Positions 1 through 9,641 of a DNA stretch of 25,979 nt are shown piece after piece. A program made the translations under genes and the position numbers. This DNA is from Catenaria anguillulae PL171 (taxonomy: Eukaryota > Blastocladiomycota > Blastocladiomycetes > Blastocladiales > Catenariaceae): the NCBI GenBank assembly GCA_002102555.1, contig MCFL01000326.1:1-25979 (forward strand). The letters are read 5' to 3'. The notes beneath the pieces were generated by a model. It was not told the DNA's origin, did no database searches, and saw only the letters and a program-made list of their open reading frames with translations. How positions within the stretch are numbered: the first letter of the stretch is position 1; each line of letters starts with the position of its first letter.

Positions 1-197
1 CGGCGGCATTCGGCACGGAACTTGTCGCTAACGTGATTGGGCTCTGAGGCTTCCCAAGTGTCTGGCGCGCCAACGGCACCCAAGGGACGGAGGGCGCTGC
101 CGGACATGATTCGGGGGAGGAGCTGGATCGAGTCTTGGGCGAGGAATGCGTTGAGTTGATTTGGCGTTTCGCATGGATCATGGAATATATGTAGCAT
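1..197 (-). CDS. partial hypothetical protein (N-terminal part, runs off the window)
   Basis: From an ATG at 197 (minus strand) the frame stays open to the left edge, giving about 65 residues that begin MLHIFHDPCETPNQ and continue with a mixed, non-repetitive composition including DSIQLLPRIMSG and GAPDTWEASEP. This looks more protein-like than the competing frames, one of which (reading MIHAKRQ near 184) is also open but Ser/Pro-dominated. A TATATA-like stretch lies just upstream of the ATG. I recognise no family. It is on the same strand as the Galpha gene and starts about 300 bp beyond that gene's stop. Because the frame is short and cut by the window edge, it could be a chance ORF or an exon of another model. 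Confidence 0.4.
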   Translation of the reverse strand, partial: MLHIFHDPCETPNQLNAFLAQDSIQLLPRIMSGSALRPLGAVGAPDTWEASEPNHVSDKFRAECR

Positions 198-502
198 GAC
201 GAAAACTTATGGTACATATATGTAGTGGTTTTGACTGGTGATGGACTCTCATAAAAAGTCCAGCAGCAGGCACTCCGACGCGAGACGGCGGCAGCCAGAA
301 GGCCAGCCAAGATAAAAATACGTTGAGCAAACAGATGATTTGGTACGGAAATATAGTATTCTTATCGTACAAGGTGAGATGAAATGACAGCGAGGGAAAT
401 CGTAGATTGCCGACGCTGACCGCGCAAGAGGAGTCCAAAATGAATGTGCAAGCAGCCAAACCTCGCAGACTCAAGAATGCCTTTGCGTCTTTGCGAGTCT
501 CA
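198..502. other. spacer between the Galpha remnant and the left partial gene
   Basis: This 305-bp stretch lies downstream of the Galpha stop (503-505) and upstream of the partial left gene, both on the minus strand. It should hold the 3' end of one and the promoter of the other. An ATATATGTA-type AT-rich element near 216-224 could act as a TATA element for the left gene. I see no other convincing feature. Confidence 0.4.
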
Positions 503-2195
503 TCATAGCAGATCCGCCTGATATGTCCAGTATTGTTAGTTTGACTTAGTGACCTGTCGGACCAAGCAACCACACACGGCCGTACAGGAGCAAGCATACC
601 TTTGCCAAATTCAGCTTGATAATCACCCCTTGCACAATCTTCAATACCGTCTTGATCTGACTTGTACTCGTCGCCCACGTAAAGTGAATGTACACTTTGC
701 GCTTCTTGTCCTCGATCGCCAATGCAAACTTGCGCGCAAAATACGTGCACACCTCCTCATACTCTTGTGTGGCACTGCCCGTGTAATCGGGAAACGTGGA
801 TTTCACTTGATGCCGCGGTCCAGCTTTTGCTTGAGCACGTCAATCTTGTTCAAGAAGAGCACAAATGCCGTTTGGCCATGAGCGGATGGTTGATCACGGT
901 TTCAAACACCATGAGTGAGTCGTGTAATCGGGTGATGGTCGGGTCTTCGGGCAGCGGCTGGTCGAATTGCGAGATGGCAACACGTAAATGACTGCCGTGC
1001 AGAATCGAAAACGGGCATCCACGCTTGGCGCTTGCCATGTGCTCCATTGACGTCGTAGATTTTGAACCGGAAGCCGTCAATTGTGAGCCGCGTTTCCGTG
1101 ATGGTGGATGTGGGCAGGCGCGCGAGCAAGATGTGTTCGTTGGTGGGACAAATGTGGGCGAGAGGATGGTGGCAGAGTCTGAAGCAAGCGCGGAGCAGAG
1201 TCGAGCAGGTGTATTTGGCACCGTTGCCAATGGTGGTTTGCCACGCTTGGGTCAGCCGAAGGGTGTTGATGAGGTCAACGAGGTCGGGCGGCGGAGCGAG
1301 GACATTGTCCCGAAGTGGTCCGAGGATGCCAAGCAGCGTTTCTGCAGCGCTCTGTAAATTTTGGAGGAGGTTGAGCCCGAGGATCGCAAAAGACTTGTGG
1401 GCCAACGTGGGAACGTACAGATGCGGCTGCGCTTTGAAAGCCCGTACTATGCCGCCCAACATTGCCTAGAATCTTTTCCAGTGAATCAACAAGTTTGTCC
1501 TCAGTACGCCTGCCCAGGCCTGTGCGTCCATCATGCCTGCCCCAAGTCTCGTATCGCCATTAACAGCCGCGGTTGCCGACTCGAGTACTTTACCCTTCTG
1601 ATCTTTGTCGACGATATTTCCATTGTGAATCAGCTTCATTTGCTTCCTACAAGGGTTCAATCTTCCTCAATGTCAAAGCGCAACGCTGGAAACTTTACGG
1701 CACGAGAATGCAAACGTACAAGCAAGTGCTCTTGCCACTTTCCGCCGTGCCCAAAAACAACAACCGAATACACTCTTCCTCGCGCTTTCTCTCCTCCTTT
1801 AACTGCCGGTCGATGTCCGCAGACACCTTGCGGGCCTGGCGCGCGCTCATGATGGGACTTGTGGTTGCCGCGAGTAGTGCAGATGGCGAGAGAAGAGATG
1901 CACGTGTGCCCGTGTTGCGTCTGCCAGCTGCTGCTGCGGCAGCATCGCCAGTGCCGGAAGCGCAGTTGGATGGCAAAGATGGCTGAACGGGTGATATAGA
2001 TCCCGCTTCCCGCGGAAGAGTGGACGGGTTGTGGACGAGCGGCGCCATGGATCCGGCAAAGGTGGCCGACTGGGAGGTGGCGGATGATGCTGATTCAGGA
2101 ACACTGGGAAGCGAGGCGGTGGAGGAGTTGGATTTGGCAGATGGAGGCGATCCGTGGCCCACAGCGACCCCGGGATCCAAGGGAGTTGGCGGCAT
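503..2195 (-). pseudogene. heterotrimeric G protein alpha subunit, decayed copy
   Basis: Galpha subunits are GTPase switches acting below seven-helix receptors at the plasma membrane. Read on the minus strand, the family order is present: P-loop GTAESGKST, then KQMKLIH, a worn helical domain, switch I (ILLARLPTSTITETR), switch II (IYDVNGAHGKRQAW), the FDQPLPEDPTITRLHDSL helix, G4 FLNKID, FPDYTG, FTWAT and the tail NLAKADLL. Two introns look intact: 1647-1719 (73 nt, phase 2, directly after the P-loop) and 518-599 (82 nt, phase 0, CTAAC branch point). The main exon (600-1646) needs several changes of frame, mostly equivalent to single-base losses near 807, 855, 969 and 981. Further breaks fall around 1455-1490 (in-frame TAG) and about 1150-1230. 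The Gln needed for GTP hydrolysis is replaced by Ala. Exon 1 is open from ATG 2195, but MSARQARK at 1850 is the more Galpha-like start; neither begins with the usual MG myristoylation site. Neighbouring genes have long clean exons, so decay is likelier than poor sequence. Confidence 0.82.
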
Positions 2196-2624
2196 GGCTC
2201 TTGGATGTGAGGTCTGTCCAGTGCAGGTGATGGGGTCGCTCGGCTTTACAACAGACGCGAACTAGATTGCAGGGTTGAATCTGTTCAGTTCCCATGCACA
2301 CGATGGTGTGTTTGATTCGTCGTCGCCAGGGGGAGGTAGGTAATGGGTTGGCCGTCCGAGTATCTTGGTTGTGGTCTGTTGGTGAGGGACATTGGCCCAG
2401 GCGCTAAATTGCATAGAGTCTGGTTCCCAATCGCGGATGTACGACTTTTCTTTTTCAACGATACGCTTGCGAACGTTTACAATCGGCGTGGGCTCACTTT
2501 CGTCGTTTCCTGTTCACACATTGACGCAATCGCCATTCATATAAATATGGACCAAGGGAAGACTGGACTGGATGAGATGCGTGTTGGATATGTAAATATG
2601 TACAAGCAAAAGAAATACAACATG
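2196..2624. other. spacer between MED15-like 3' end and Galpha 5' end
   Basis: This 429-bp stretch lies downstream of the MED15-like gene and upstream of the Galpha remnant, both on the minus strand. A TATAAATA element sits at 2540-2547 on the plus strand (TATTTATA on the minus strand), about 345 bp from the Galpha ATG at 2195; it may be a relic promoter element. I could not support a gene here. The open frame running on the plus strand through this region overlaps the MED15 exon and looks incidental. Confidence 0.4.
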
Positions 2625-4663
2625 CTAGCCCAAGCCCGCATCAACTTTGATCCGCTTATTCGGCGACCCATTTCCGCCGACTCCGCCACCCAGCCCAGCC
2701 CCCGCCAACCCTCCGGCGCCGGCCATCATGGCCAAATAATCCCTCTTGACGATCTGCACACCGACCTGAGCCTCGTGCTCGTCCCCATCCCCGTCACTGT
2801 CGTCGCCGCCCACACCCACAATCCCACACACACTCACCACATCTGCCATGGCACGCTTGGCAATCACGGGTGTAAACGCCCGGTTCAACACGCTCTGCCA
2901 CATGCTCTCTGAGCCCTTTTCCTTTGTTGCGCGCGCGAGGTACTCGAGTTGCGCCACTAGGCCTGCGACCGCGTCCGTTGTGCCCAAAGGCGGCGGCGCG
3001 CCAGCACCGGATGTCGAACCACCCGAGGTCGCGTCGCGCGTGGGCGGGCGCGGGCGTGCAGGGATCGGGCCACTTGGCGGTCCTGGTGCCAGGGGTGCCG
3101 CCGTTGGGACAGATGTTGATGCAGGTTGCGATTTGGCTGTCGCCTTGCTGGGCTTGCCTCCGGCGGACTTATCGGCCGCTGTTACAGTGACGCCTGGTTT
3201 GGTAGCCGATTTCGCAGCTGCCGCCGACTTGGTTGTTTTGCCTCCAGCGGCACCCGCTTTCACAGGTTTGCCTTTAGCAGCAGTTGCGGGCGCGGGCGCG
3301 GGTTTCTTTGCCGCGGTACTCGGCAAAATCGGCGCGTCTTCCGATGACGACCGGTCCGAGCGTGTGGGCGAGGCAGCGACACGTGCAGTGAGTGATCCTG
3401 TGGCTGGCGCAGGCGCAGACACGGGAGCAGGACCGGGGGCCGCCGGCGCGGCGGTGGTTTTGGCAGCTGCACTTGCACGTTTCTTGCTGGGCGGCGGCGA
3501 CTTTGCATTCGCGGGCGTCTCTGATCCCGATGCGGCCGAGGCAACGGCCGCGGCCTTCTTTTTCCCCGCGGGCGGCTTGGTCAATGCAACATAGTCTTGC
3601 TTGATGTTGGCACTCGCCACCTGATTTGCTGGCCAATCTGCTGCTACTGCTGCTGCTGCTTGTGCGGCAGGCTGTGCCGCAGCTGCTGCCGCAGCGGCCG
3701 ACCGCTTGACATACCTGCCTTGGCCCTGAATCAGCTTTGCAGGCCCTTCCTTTTCCACCACCTTTGCCCGGACCGAGTCGAGCACGTACACGATCCAATC
3801 TGCTAGCGTGACCACGGGCACGCGCGCCGCGGCGCCCGCGGGACCCCACTTTGAGACTGCAGCCATTTCAATTTGCACATAAAGTTGGGCCAGAAACAAA
3901 CCGATACGTTGGAGTTCCGGAATGGGCAGAATGCATTGTGAGGTTGGGAGCAGTGCGAGTTGTCGCGTGAGCAAATGAGTCTATGTACGTTGTTAATATT
4001 TTTCACGGATTAGTGTGTTTCAAAACTTGCGTGTCAATGACGGAACCAAAAGGAGACGTACGGCCAACTCCATTTTATACCCAACATTGCCCGCGCCCAC
4101 CACCTCCTTTTGAAACTCTGCAGCGCGAGCCTCGCCATACTCGGCCTGAATGCCTGCGAGCAAGCGCTTGAGCTCGCCCAGCGCTAGCTGCAAGTCGCGC
4201 GAGTCCGAAATGAGTTTAGCATGTTCGGGCGTGCCGATCGCGGGCAGCGGGTAGATTTGCTTTGCGTCAATTTGCGTGCGGATCTTGTCGAGCTGGTCGC
4301 GCGTCGGCAGTGAGGCAGCGGCAGCACCCCCTGATGCGGGCGCAGGCGCCGAGGCGGGTGGTGGAGGGGCCGGTGACGCAGTGGCCGTGGCGGGAGCCGG
4401 TTGGGTTGGGGCTGGATGCATGAGCGGTTGTTGGGATTGAACCGTGGATGCGAGTCGCGGTGCTTGCTGTTGTTGTTGGTTGAGCACCATTTGCCCGAGC
4501 GCAATGGCTTGCTGGGCGCTTAGGTTCCCAGTACCTGCGGGGTTGTTGGTTCCCATTGCCTGCGGTTGCTGGTGCTGCACCGTTGAAGCTTGCGAAGTGG
4601 CAATCGATAGTTGTTGCTGCTGCTGTGCCTGCGCTTGCGCTTGCTGCTGAGCCTGAGCCTGAA

Positions 4664-4715
<52 letters not shown>

Positions 4716-5615
4716 TGCTTGGGCTTGAGCTTGAGCTTGAGCTTGCTGTTGAGCCTGCTGCTGCAATCGCGACTGCAACAAGGCCGACGTTGCCGCCGCC
4801 ACGGTACTGTCGTCCACCCGGGTGACGACCTGCAACTGGTTGGTAAACGCCTGCAGATCGGAAATGCCGGCCGATTGGCACGTGGCGCGGAAGGCTTCTG
4901 TGAGCTGATGCACGTTGGCGGCATTGTTGAGCTGCGCGTGATGTCGCATGAGAATGTAAAAATGTTGGAGACGCTGCAGGAGCGGATTGGACGAGATGCG
5001 CTGGATCATGTGTGGCGGGGCGGTTGGCAGGAAGAGGGAGGCGGGTGACTGTTGGGATTGCTGCTGTTGATTGGCAAGCGCTTGTGCTTGAGCCTGCACT
5101 TGGGCTTGAGCCTGCACTTGAGCTTGAGCTTGAGCTTGTGCTTGTGCTTGAGCGAGAGCAGCTTGCTGGGCCAAGAGCTGTTGGTGTTGCGCGAGCTGCT
5201 GCGCTTGAGCCTGTGCTTGAGCTTGTGCCTGAGCCTGGGCCTGGGCCTGAGCCTGAGCCTGAGCCTGAGCCTGGGCCTGAGCCTGAGCTTGGGCTTGAGC
5301 CTGAGCCTGTGCCTGAGCTTGCTGCTGGAATTGTTGTGCCCGTGCGCGTAACAGTGTGAGATTTTGCTGAAGGAAGGCGCGGTACTGGTGAAACTGACCG
5401 GCAGCATTTGTGTAGACTTGTGACTCGAGCGCGGTGGCACGCTGAAGGCCATCCGGATCCGGGCCGTTTGGCTGCGGCTGAAGCGCGGCGATTTCCCGAG
5501 CAAAGACGGCACGGCATTGCGCGCGCATCAGGTCGGTGATGACCTGCTGCTGCTGTTGCTGTTGTTGGTGTTGGAGGGCGGCCGCCGCCGGGTCGTTCGG
5601 GTTGGCGGTCGTCAT
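2625..5615 (-). CDS. Mediator subunit 15 (Gal11)-like protein, KIX domain, Gln/Ala-rich
   Basis: Two exons, 5615-4062 and 3980-2625, join over an 81-nt phase-0 intron (donor GTACGT, branch TATTAAC, acceptor CATAG) to give 969 aa. Residues about 25-95 resemble the KIX domain of fungal Gal11/MED15: a helix RAVFAREIAALQ, then TALESQVYTNAAGQFHQYRA and a third helix FLQQNLTLLR. That domain takes up activator peptides in the Mediator tail. Long (Gln-Ala)n tracts follow at about 97-190 and again in the middle, and a helical stretch with Leu/Tyr-rich segments spans the splice junction. Exon 2 carries a Lys/Ala/Pro-rich, histone-H1-like disordered region and ends with a basic SPNKRIKVD segment that could be a nuclear localisation signal. 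The start at 5615 is the first in-frame ATG before the KIX helix. The family name rests mainly on KIX plus Q-richness; another Q-rich coactivator is possible. It is divergent from the PNRC-like gene. Confidence 0.65.
3981..4061 (-). other. intron of the MED15-like gene
   Basis: This 81-nt phase-0 intron shows the local splice signals most clearly: donor GTACGT, a TATTAAC branch point (plus-strand 3992-3998) and acceptor CATAG. Removing it joins MELA to THLLTRQLALLP and merges two long open frames. Confidence 0.8.
4621..4752 (-). repeat. hexanucleotide repeat (GCCTGA)n encoding (Gln-Ala)n
   Basis: On the plus strand the unit GCCTGA, with GCTTGA variants, repeats about 20 times in phase. On the coding minus strand it reads CAG/CAA-GCn, hence alternating Gln and Ala in the MED15-like protein. 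Because the period is a multiple of three, length change does not break the frame. Units near 4681-4710 are perfect, which suggests recent expansion. Confidence 0.85.
5083..5326 (-). repeat. second interrupted (Gln-Ala)n hexanucleotide tract
   Basis: GCTTGA/GCCTGA/GCCTGG units run through this stretch of the same exon, with a break at about 5155-5200 that encodes a non-repeat Leu/Ala/Gln segment. It is more diverged than the tract at 4621-4752, so it is probably the older expansion. It lies just C-terminal to the KIX-like domain. Confidence 0.8.
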
Positions 5616-6236
5616 TGAGTCGCACTATAGTAGAGAGTAGAGAGTGGGAAGAGCAGATTGCATCGAGTGGCGTTACGTTGGTATATGCATCAGTATGGGT
5701 TGGCATGGATAAGTTGAGCCGTTAAATTTTTCAACGATTTTGTCGTTGAGGACGTGTGAACGGAACGCCGATTCAATTGGACGACGATGGGATTTCGATC
5801 CACTGCAGGCATGTCGGTTCTGGACGCATGCACGTTGTTCAGTCACGATGACATGACACGTTTTTCAGCCGCGTGTGCCGTGTGCCGTGTGCGGTTCAGT
5901 CGAGCAGCGGCTTTGGCTTGGCTCGTGCTTTTCTTGGGCTTGTTGGGCTTTGCAGAGCTCGGTGCGCCATGGCTGACCAAGTGGACCTCCATCGATATCC
6001 GCTCTCCTGAGCTCTTCCGAGTCTCTCTTGCTCACTCTACATCTTTACGTTCTGCATACTGTTTCCATTCTTCAGTACAGCGAAGCGCTGCGACCAATCC
6101 ATTCCATTGCCAGCTTGACCCAGTGATTAATACCAGATACTTTTCCCTCTGAATTTGCTTGGGCTGGCCCTGTGACAAGTGACCACTCGAACCAATATCG
6201 CTCTCTGACCGCTCACACCGAACCGAAATCTCAATC
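5616..6236. promoter_or_regulatory. divergent promoter region, MED15-like / PNRC-like
   Basis: These 621 bp separate two divergently transcribed genes and must hold both promoters and 5' leaders. On the MED15 side there is a purine-rich GTAGAGAGTAGAGAGTGGGA stretch at about 5628-5650. I see no clear TATA box. An open frame on the plus strand at 5787-6152 has one hydrophobic stretch, but its composition and position look like leader or promoter DNA. Confidence 0.5.
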
Positions 6237-8162
6237 ATGTCGTCGTCATCTTCGTCAAAATCGCCACAATCCTTCAAGTCCAAGGCGGCCACACCCCTCA
6301 CTGTGACGGCCATCTTGGCCAACCCTTCATCTTCACACAAGCAGCAGCAGCAGCAGCGGTCCAACCATGGTGGCCACCAAACGCCACCAAAGGCCAACAA
6401 GCACCACCACCGGTCCGCTGCCACTCCGACACCCACACCCACACCCACATCCACCACAACGAGTCAACGAGGACAGTATGCCGGGCCAAAGCACTCTGCG
6501 TCAACACCCGACTTGGCGCTGCTTGCATCGTCCCATCCTTCGTCACCGCTTCACGCGCACGGCCGCCCTCACCCTTCCCAGAGCCGTAAAGTGGCGTCGG
6601 CCGTTGAGTCGGACTCGCTGCATCGCCCAACTACGTCGGTCAACAGCTCCAACCCGTCGAGCAAAAGACAGCGCCAGCGCCAAAAGCAAAAGTCTCACAA
6701 TGCCAATTCAAATGGCACCAATCCCGTCTCAGTCGCCGTCTCCGACTCCGACTCCGACTCCGACTCAGACTCAGTCGCATGTTGCCTTGCAATCGCAATC
6801 GCAATCGCAATCGCAGTCGCAAAAGGGAGACGAGTCGGACCCTGCACAGTCACAGTCACAGTCACAGTCACAGCCACAGCCACAGTGCGTTTCTCGTGTC
6901 TTGTCTTGTGCTGCTGTTCATGCACATGCGAGTGAGACCCAAATCCTTGTCTCAACCTCCGCCCCCTTCTGTCCCCATTCATCTTTTTCAGACGCACAAA
7001 ATCCACCGCCGCCAAACCTTCACTTGCACCGGCAACCCCTCCCTCTGGCCCAAAAGCTCCACGCGGCCGCCGTGCATCGCTCCCGCACGTGTCCTCGTCC
7101 GACTTGGCGGCCTCGCTTTCCGCCTTGGTTGCCATCCCCTCCACGGAACCGGGCAAGAAGAAAAAGCGTGGGTGCTACGCTGGCGCCACTTTCCAAGAGT
7201 CGCCAGCGCCGCACGCGCTGCCCCCTCCGCCTCCCGAATTGTTTGGCGCTGCCGCGACAGCCACGTCGGAAGATGCCCTTTCCCCAACTCCTGCACAGCT
7301 CTCCTTCTCGCCCGCATTCTCTTCGGGTTCGGCATCTGTTTCCACTTCTGGATCTGGATCGGCATCCGGATCGGATAGAGACGACGACCACCACCTTCGC
7401 CCAAACTCTCACGTGCTCCCAAAGCGCCGCGTAGTTTCCGAATCCGAAGCTACAACCAAACCTTTGCCCCCGGTGACTTCGTCTTCTTCAGCCAACGGTG
7501 GTGCTAGTCCTACCGCCGACGAACTCCGTGCAAGGTCGCGGCAGCTCATGTCCATGCTCGTGTCCATGCGGCCCAGCCAATCTGCTTCGCCGCCCATGCC
7601 AGTCCCCGTACCTGTGGCCCCGATAGTTCCCATACCTGCTCCATTTGCTCACCAGCAGGTGCACCAACAGCAGCAGCAGCAGCAACAGCACATGTACCAC
7701 CAACTCACCACTCCCATCCTTGCACCCGCTGCAGGCTCGCCGCACATGTGGCCGGCCCAACTTCAGCAGCAGCAACCATCTCTTGCGTTCCCCACCATGG
7801 CACACCCGCAACCGCACCATCTTGCGGGGCCGTATCATTCCGACGTGCCATCGCCCACCCCGCCCACTTTTCTCTCCACTACCCCGCGCCAAAACCTGGT
7901 CTCGCCATCGCCCAAACCCAGTGTTGCATCGCCTCAATCCATGAAACTCAAGTTTGCCCCCACAAAAGTTGTTTCGTCTGCGCGCGCGTCACCTCGGATA
8001 GTGCCGGCCACGCCCACGCCCACGCCCGTGCCGGCACCTATGCCAGCAAATGGCGCAGGCAAGGGCGAGCATGGCGACCAGGCGCGTGCTGCATCGGCGC
8101 TGGCGCACGATTTACGGACATTGCTGCGGCTCGAGGCGCAGAGTCCCACCGTGTCGTCGTAA
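6237..8162 (+). CDS. PNRC/Edc1-like mRNA decapping activator
   Basis: The clearest signature is KKKKRGCYAGATF followed by QESPAPHALPPPP, encoded at about 7158-7236. This matches the YAGxxF...SPAPxxLPxP motif of vertebrate PNRC proteins and fungal Edc1-type proteins, where it binds the decapping machinery (Dcp1). The rest is low-complexity Ser/Pro/Gln sequence with a short amphipathic ELRARSRQLMSMLVSM segment. The last exon is 6992-8162. An intron at 6885-6991 (107 nt, donor GTGCGT, acceptor TTTTTCAG, phase 2) joins it to a (Gln-Ser)n-coding stretch. The N-terminal part from ATG 6237 (MSSSSSSKSPQSF) lies in a different frame, and I find no canonical intron that moves between frames in 6640-6790, where hexamer repeats sit. 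So there is either a further unusual intron, an indel in the repeats, or another start. Family call firm at the motif, gene model uncertain. Confidence 0.6.
6738..6884 (+). repeat. cluster of hexanucleotide microsatellites in the PNRC-like gene
   Basis: Three adjacent tracts follow one another: (GACTCC)n at about 6742-6776, (CAATCG)n at about 6790-6822 and (CAGTCA)n at about 6846-6875. In one frame they encode Thr-Pro and Gln-Ser repeats, in another Asp-Ser and Ala-Ile. The gene model changes frame in or just before this cluster. Confidence 0.8.
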
Positions 8163-8480
8163 AACAAGTGTGGTGTGAAAGTCTTGGCTGTGTGTGTGTC
8201 TTTTTCAAATCATGTGCATGTTGGGCAATTGGAGCATGGGTCCGTGGCGTTGAGTGGATTTGGGGAAGATCCCGTGTCTGGGATTCGTGGGGTGGATGTG
8301 TTTTCTTTCATTTTCGTTTGTTTCTCGATCGTCTGTACCCCAGCCCTCACCACCTTTTTTTTTTTCTTCACCCTTGCGGTCTTGTCTTGAGTCTACTCCC
8401 GTCTCAACACCACCCTCTCACACACCACCATGTTCTGCCTGTCCTGCTCATATGCGTGATACCCACACCCTCGTTGTTGA

Positions 8481-8491
8481 CCCCCCCCCCC
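8481..8491 (+). repeat. C11 homopolymer
   Basis: Eleven consecutive C residues about 320 nt downstream of the PNRC-like stop, on the sense strand, followed by ATCCCG. It is one of five such tracts in the window. Confidence 0.9.
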
Positions 8492-9035
8492 ATCCCGTGG
8501 CGTCCTGCCGTTTTTCTTTTCTTTTTTTTGTGTTGTGTTGGCTCCTTCATCTGTTTCTTTTCCACACGCACACATTGGTGCCGCACCGATGAGGCATGGG
8601 TGCGGCAAGGCGCGCTCTACCTTTCCTGATTTCCCTTTCCTCTGTTTGTTGTTTCTCCATCTCTTGTGAATACGTCTCTCCTCTCTCTTGTTCTTGTTTG
8701 GCGTGTGTGTTGGTCTTCCTGCGCAGTAGCCACCTTAGCACCCATTTTTTCCTTCTTGCACAAACTCTATTGGGTGTGTGTGACGCTTCTTTGATCACCT
8801 CTTGTCTTCGTTATCTTCCACCCTTTTTGCATTGCTGCCGCTCCATCAAATCACGGTTCAACCGCCTATCTCTCTTCGCCTCACCTACTCCCAAGCGCAC
8901 CAAATGTCCTACCCCTCCCCTACGACCAGTGCCATCTATTCAACCCCGTTGCCTCTCGACAGCCGCTTTGGGTCGCCCGCCATGCACAAAGAGGTCTTTT
9001 TTCCCCGGTTAGACTGACAGACCACGCACCCTCGA

Positions 9036-9049
9036 CCCCCCCCCCCCCC
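9036..9049 (+). repeat. C14 homopolymer
   Basis: Fourteen C residues preceded by CCTCGA and followed by TCTCCC. The CCTCGA-C14 arrangement is repeated at 17677-17690. Confidence 0.9.
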
Positions 9050-9641
9050 TCTCCCCGCCGGCTCTTGTTTCGATTTCTTGTGCATACAACACACAACAAG
9101 CTCGCTATCCGTCGCCCGGTGTCCATCGGTCGGCTCCTTCCCCTCTCTCTGCTCATTGCGTAGACGCCCCTCAACCATCTGCTCGCTCCCCGCAGTCCTT
9201 TCCTTGCCTTGTCTGGACTCGCATCCAGTTGGGAACTGCTCTTTTTGTCTCTCTTTCGTTTTTGTTGTTTGTGTTTCCTTTGCCACACGCTTACGCTTTC
9301 GGCCGCTGCCCAGTCGATTGGATTCTGTGTCCCATGCACAGTCAATGTCGTTACAACCCCTCGCTGCCGATTTCGATGCTTTCCTGTTTTTCAGTTGTCA
9401 CAAATATATTCAATCAGTGCCAAACCGTGTTGGCGAGCCGTGAAAGTGAAACACGATACAGCGATTTTGGAGGAGGTGGGACTTGTGTAACTGGCGGTTC
9501 GAGGCGCGGACACTCACATTTACAAATCGGTGTCAGATTGAAGTATCAATAGATGCCCAGGCGATTCCGCTGAAACTATCCCCAAGCAATCCCGGCCGTC
9601 CGGCTAGCCTAGCCTATATCATAGCATACATAGAGCCCACC

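Larger units (their letters stand above)
8163..9641. other. long pyrimidine-rich spacer
   Basis: This 1.48-kb stretch between the PNRC-like stop and the REEP/Yop1-like ATG has a strong C+T excess on the plus strand from about 8300 to 9320, including T11-type and C11/C14 homopolymers. Frames stay open over about 100-140 codons on both strands but are Ser/Cys/Leu or Arg/Lys-dominated, as expected of skewed non-coding DNA. It probably holds the 3' end of the first gene and the promoter and leader of the second. The part after 9370, with CAAATATATTCAATC at about 9402-9416, is a plausible core promoter. Confidence 0.5.

Noticed and set aside
503-2195. Programmed frameshifting as an explanation for the Galpha breaks
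   Set aside because: There are at least five breaks with no common slippery site, which is unlike known programmed shifts; gene decay is simpler.
2343-3594. Plus-strand open frames, including a 248-codon Ala/Gly/Val-rich one
   Set aside because: They are antisense to the MED15-like exon 2, whose minus-strand frame splices cleanly; GC-rich low-complexity sequence leaves both strands open.
4267-5706. 479-codon minus-strand frame rich in Ser/Gly/Ser-Gly repeats
   Set aside because: It is another frame of the same hexamer repeats. The frame with the KIX-like domain and a proper intron is the coding one.
5787-6152. 121-codon plus-strand frame with a hydrophobic stretch
   Set aside because: It lies in the divergent promoter, has no homology I recognise, and its only notable feature is one Leu/Ala-rich segment.
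8596-9012. 138-codon plus-strand frame with apparent signal peptide
   Set aside because: Its composition is explained by the C/T skew of the spacer; no domain and no splice continuation.
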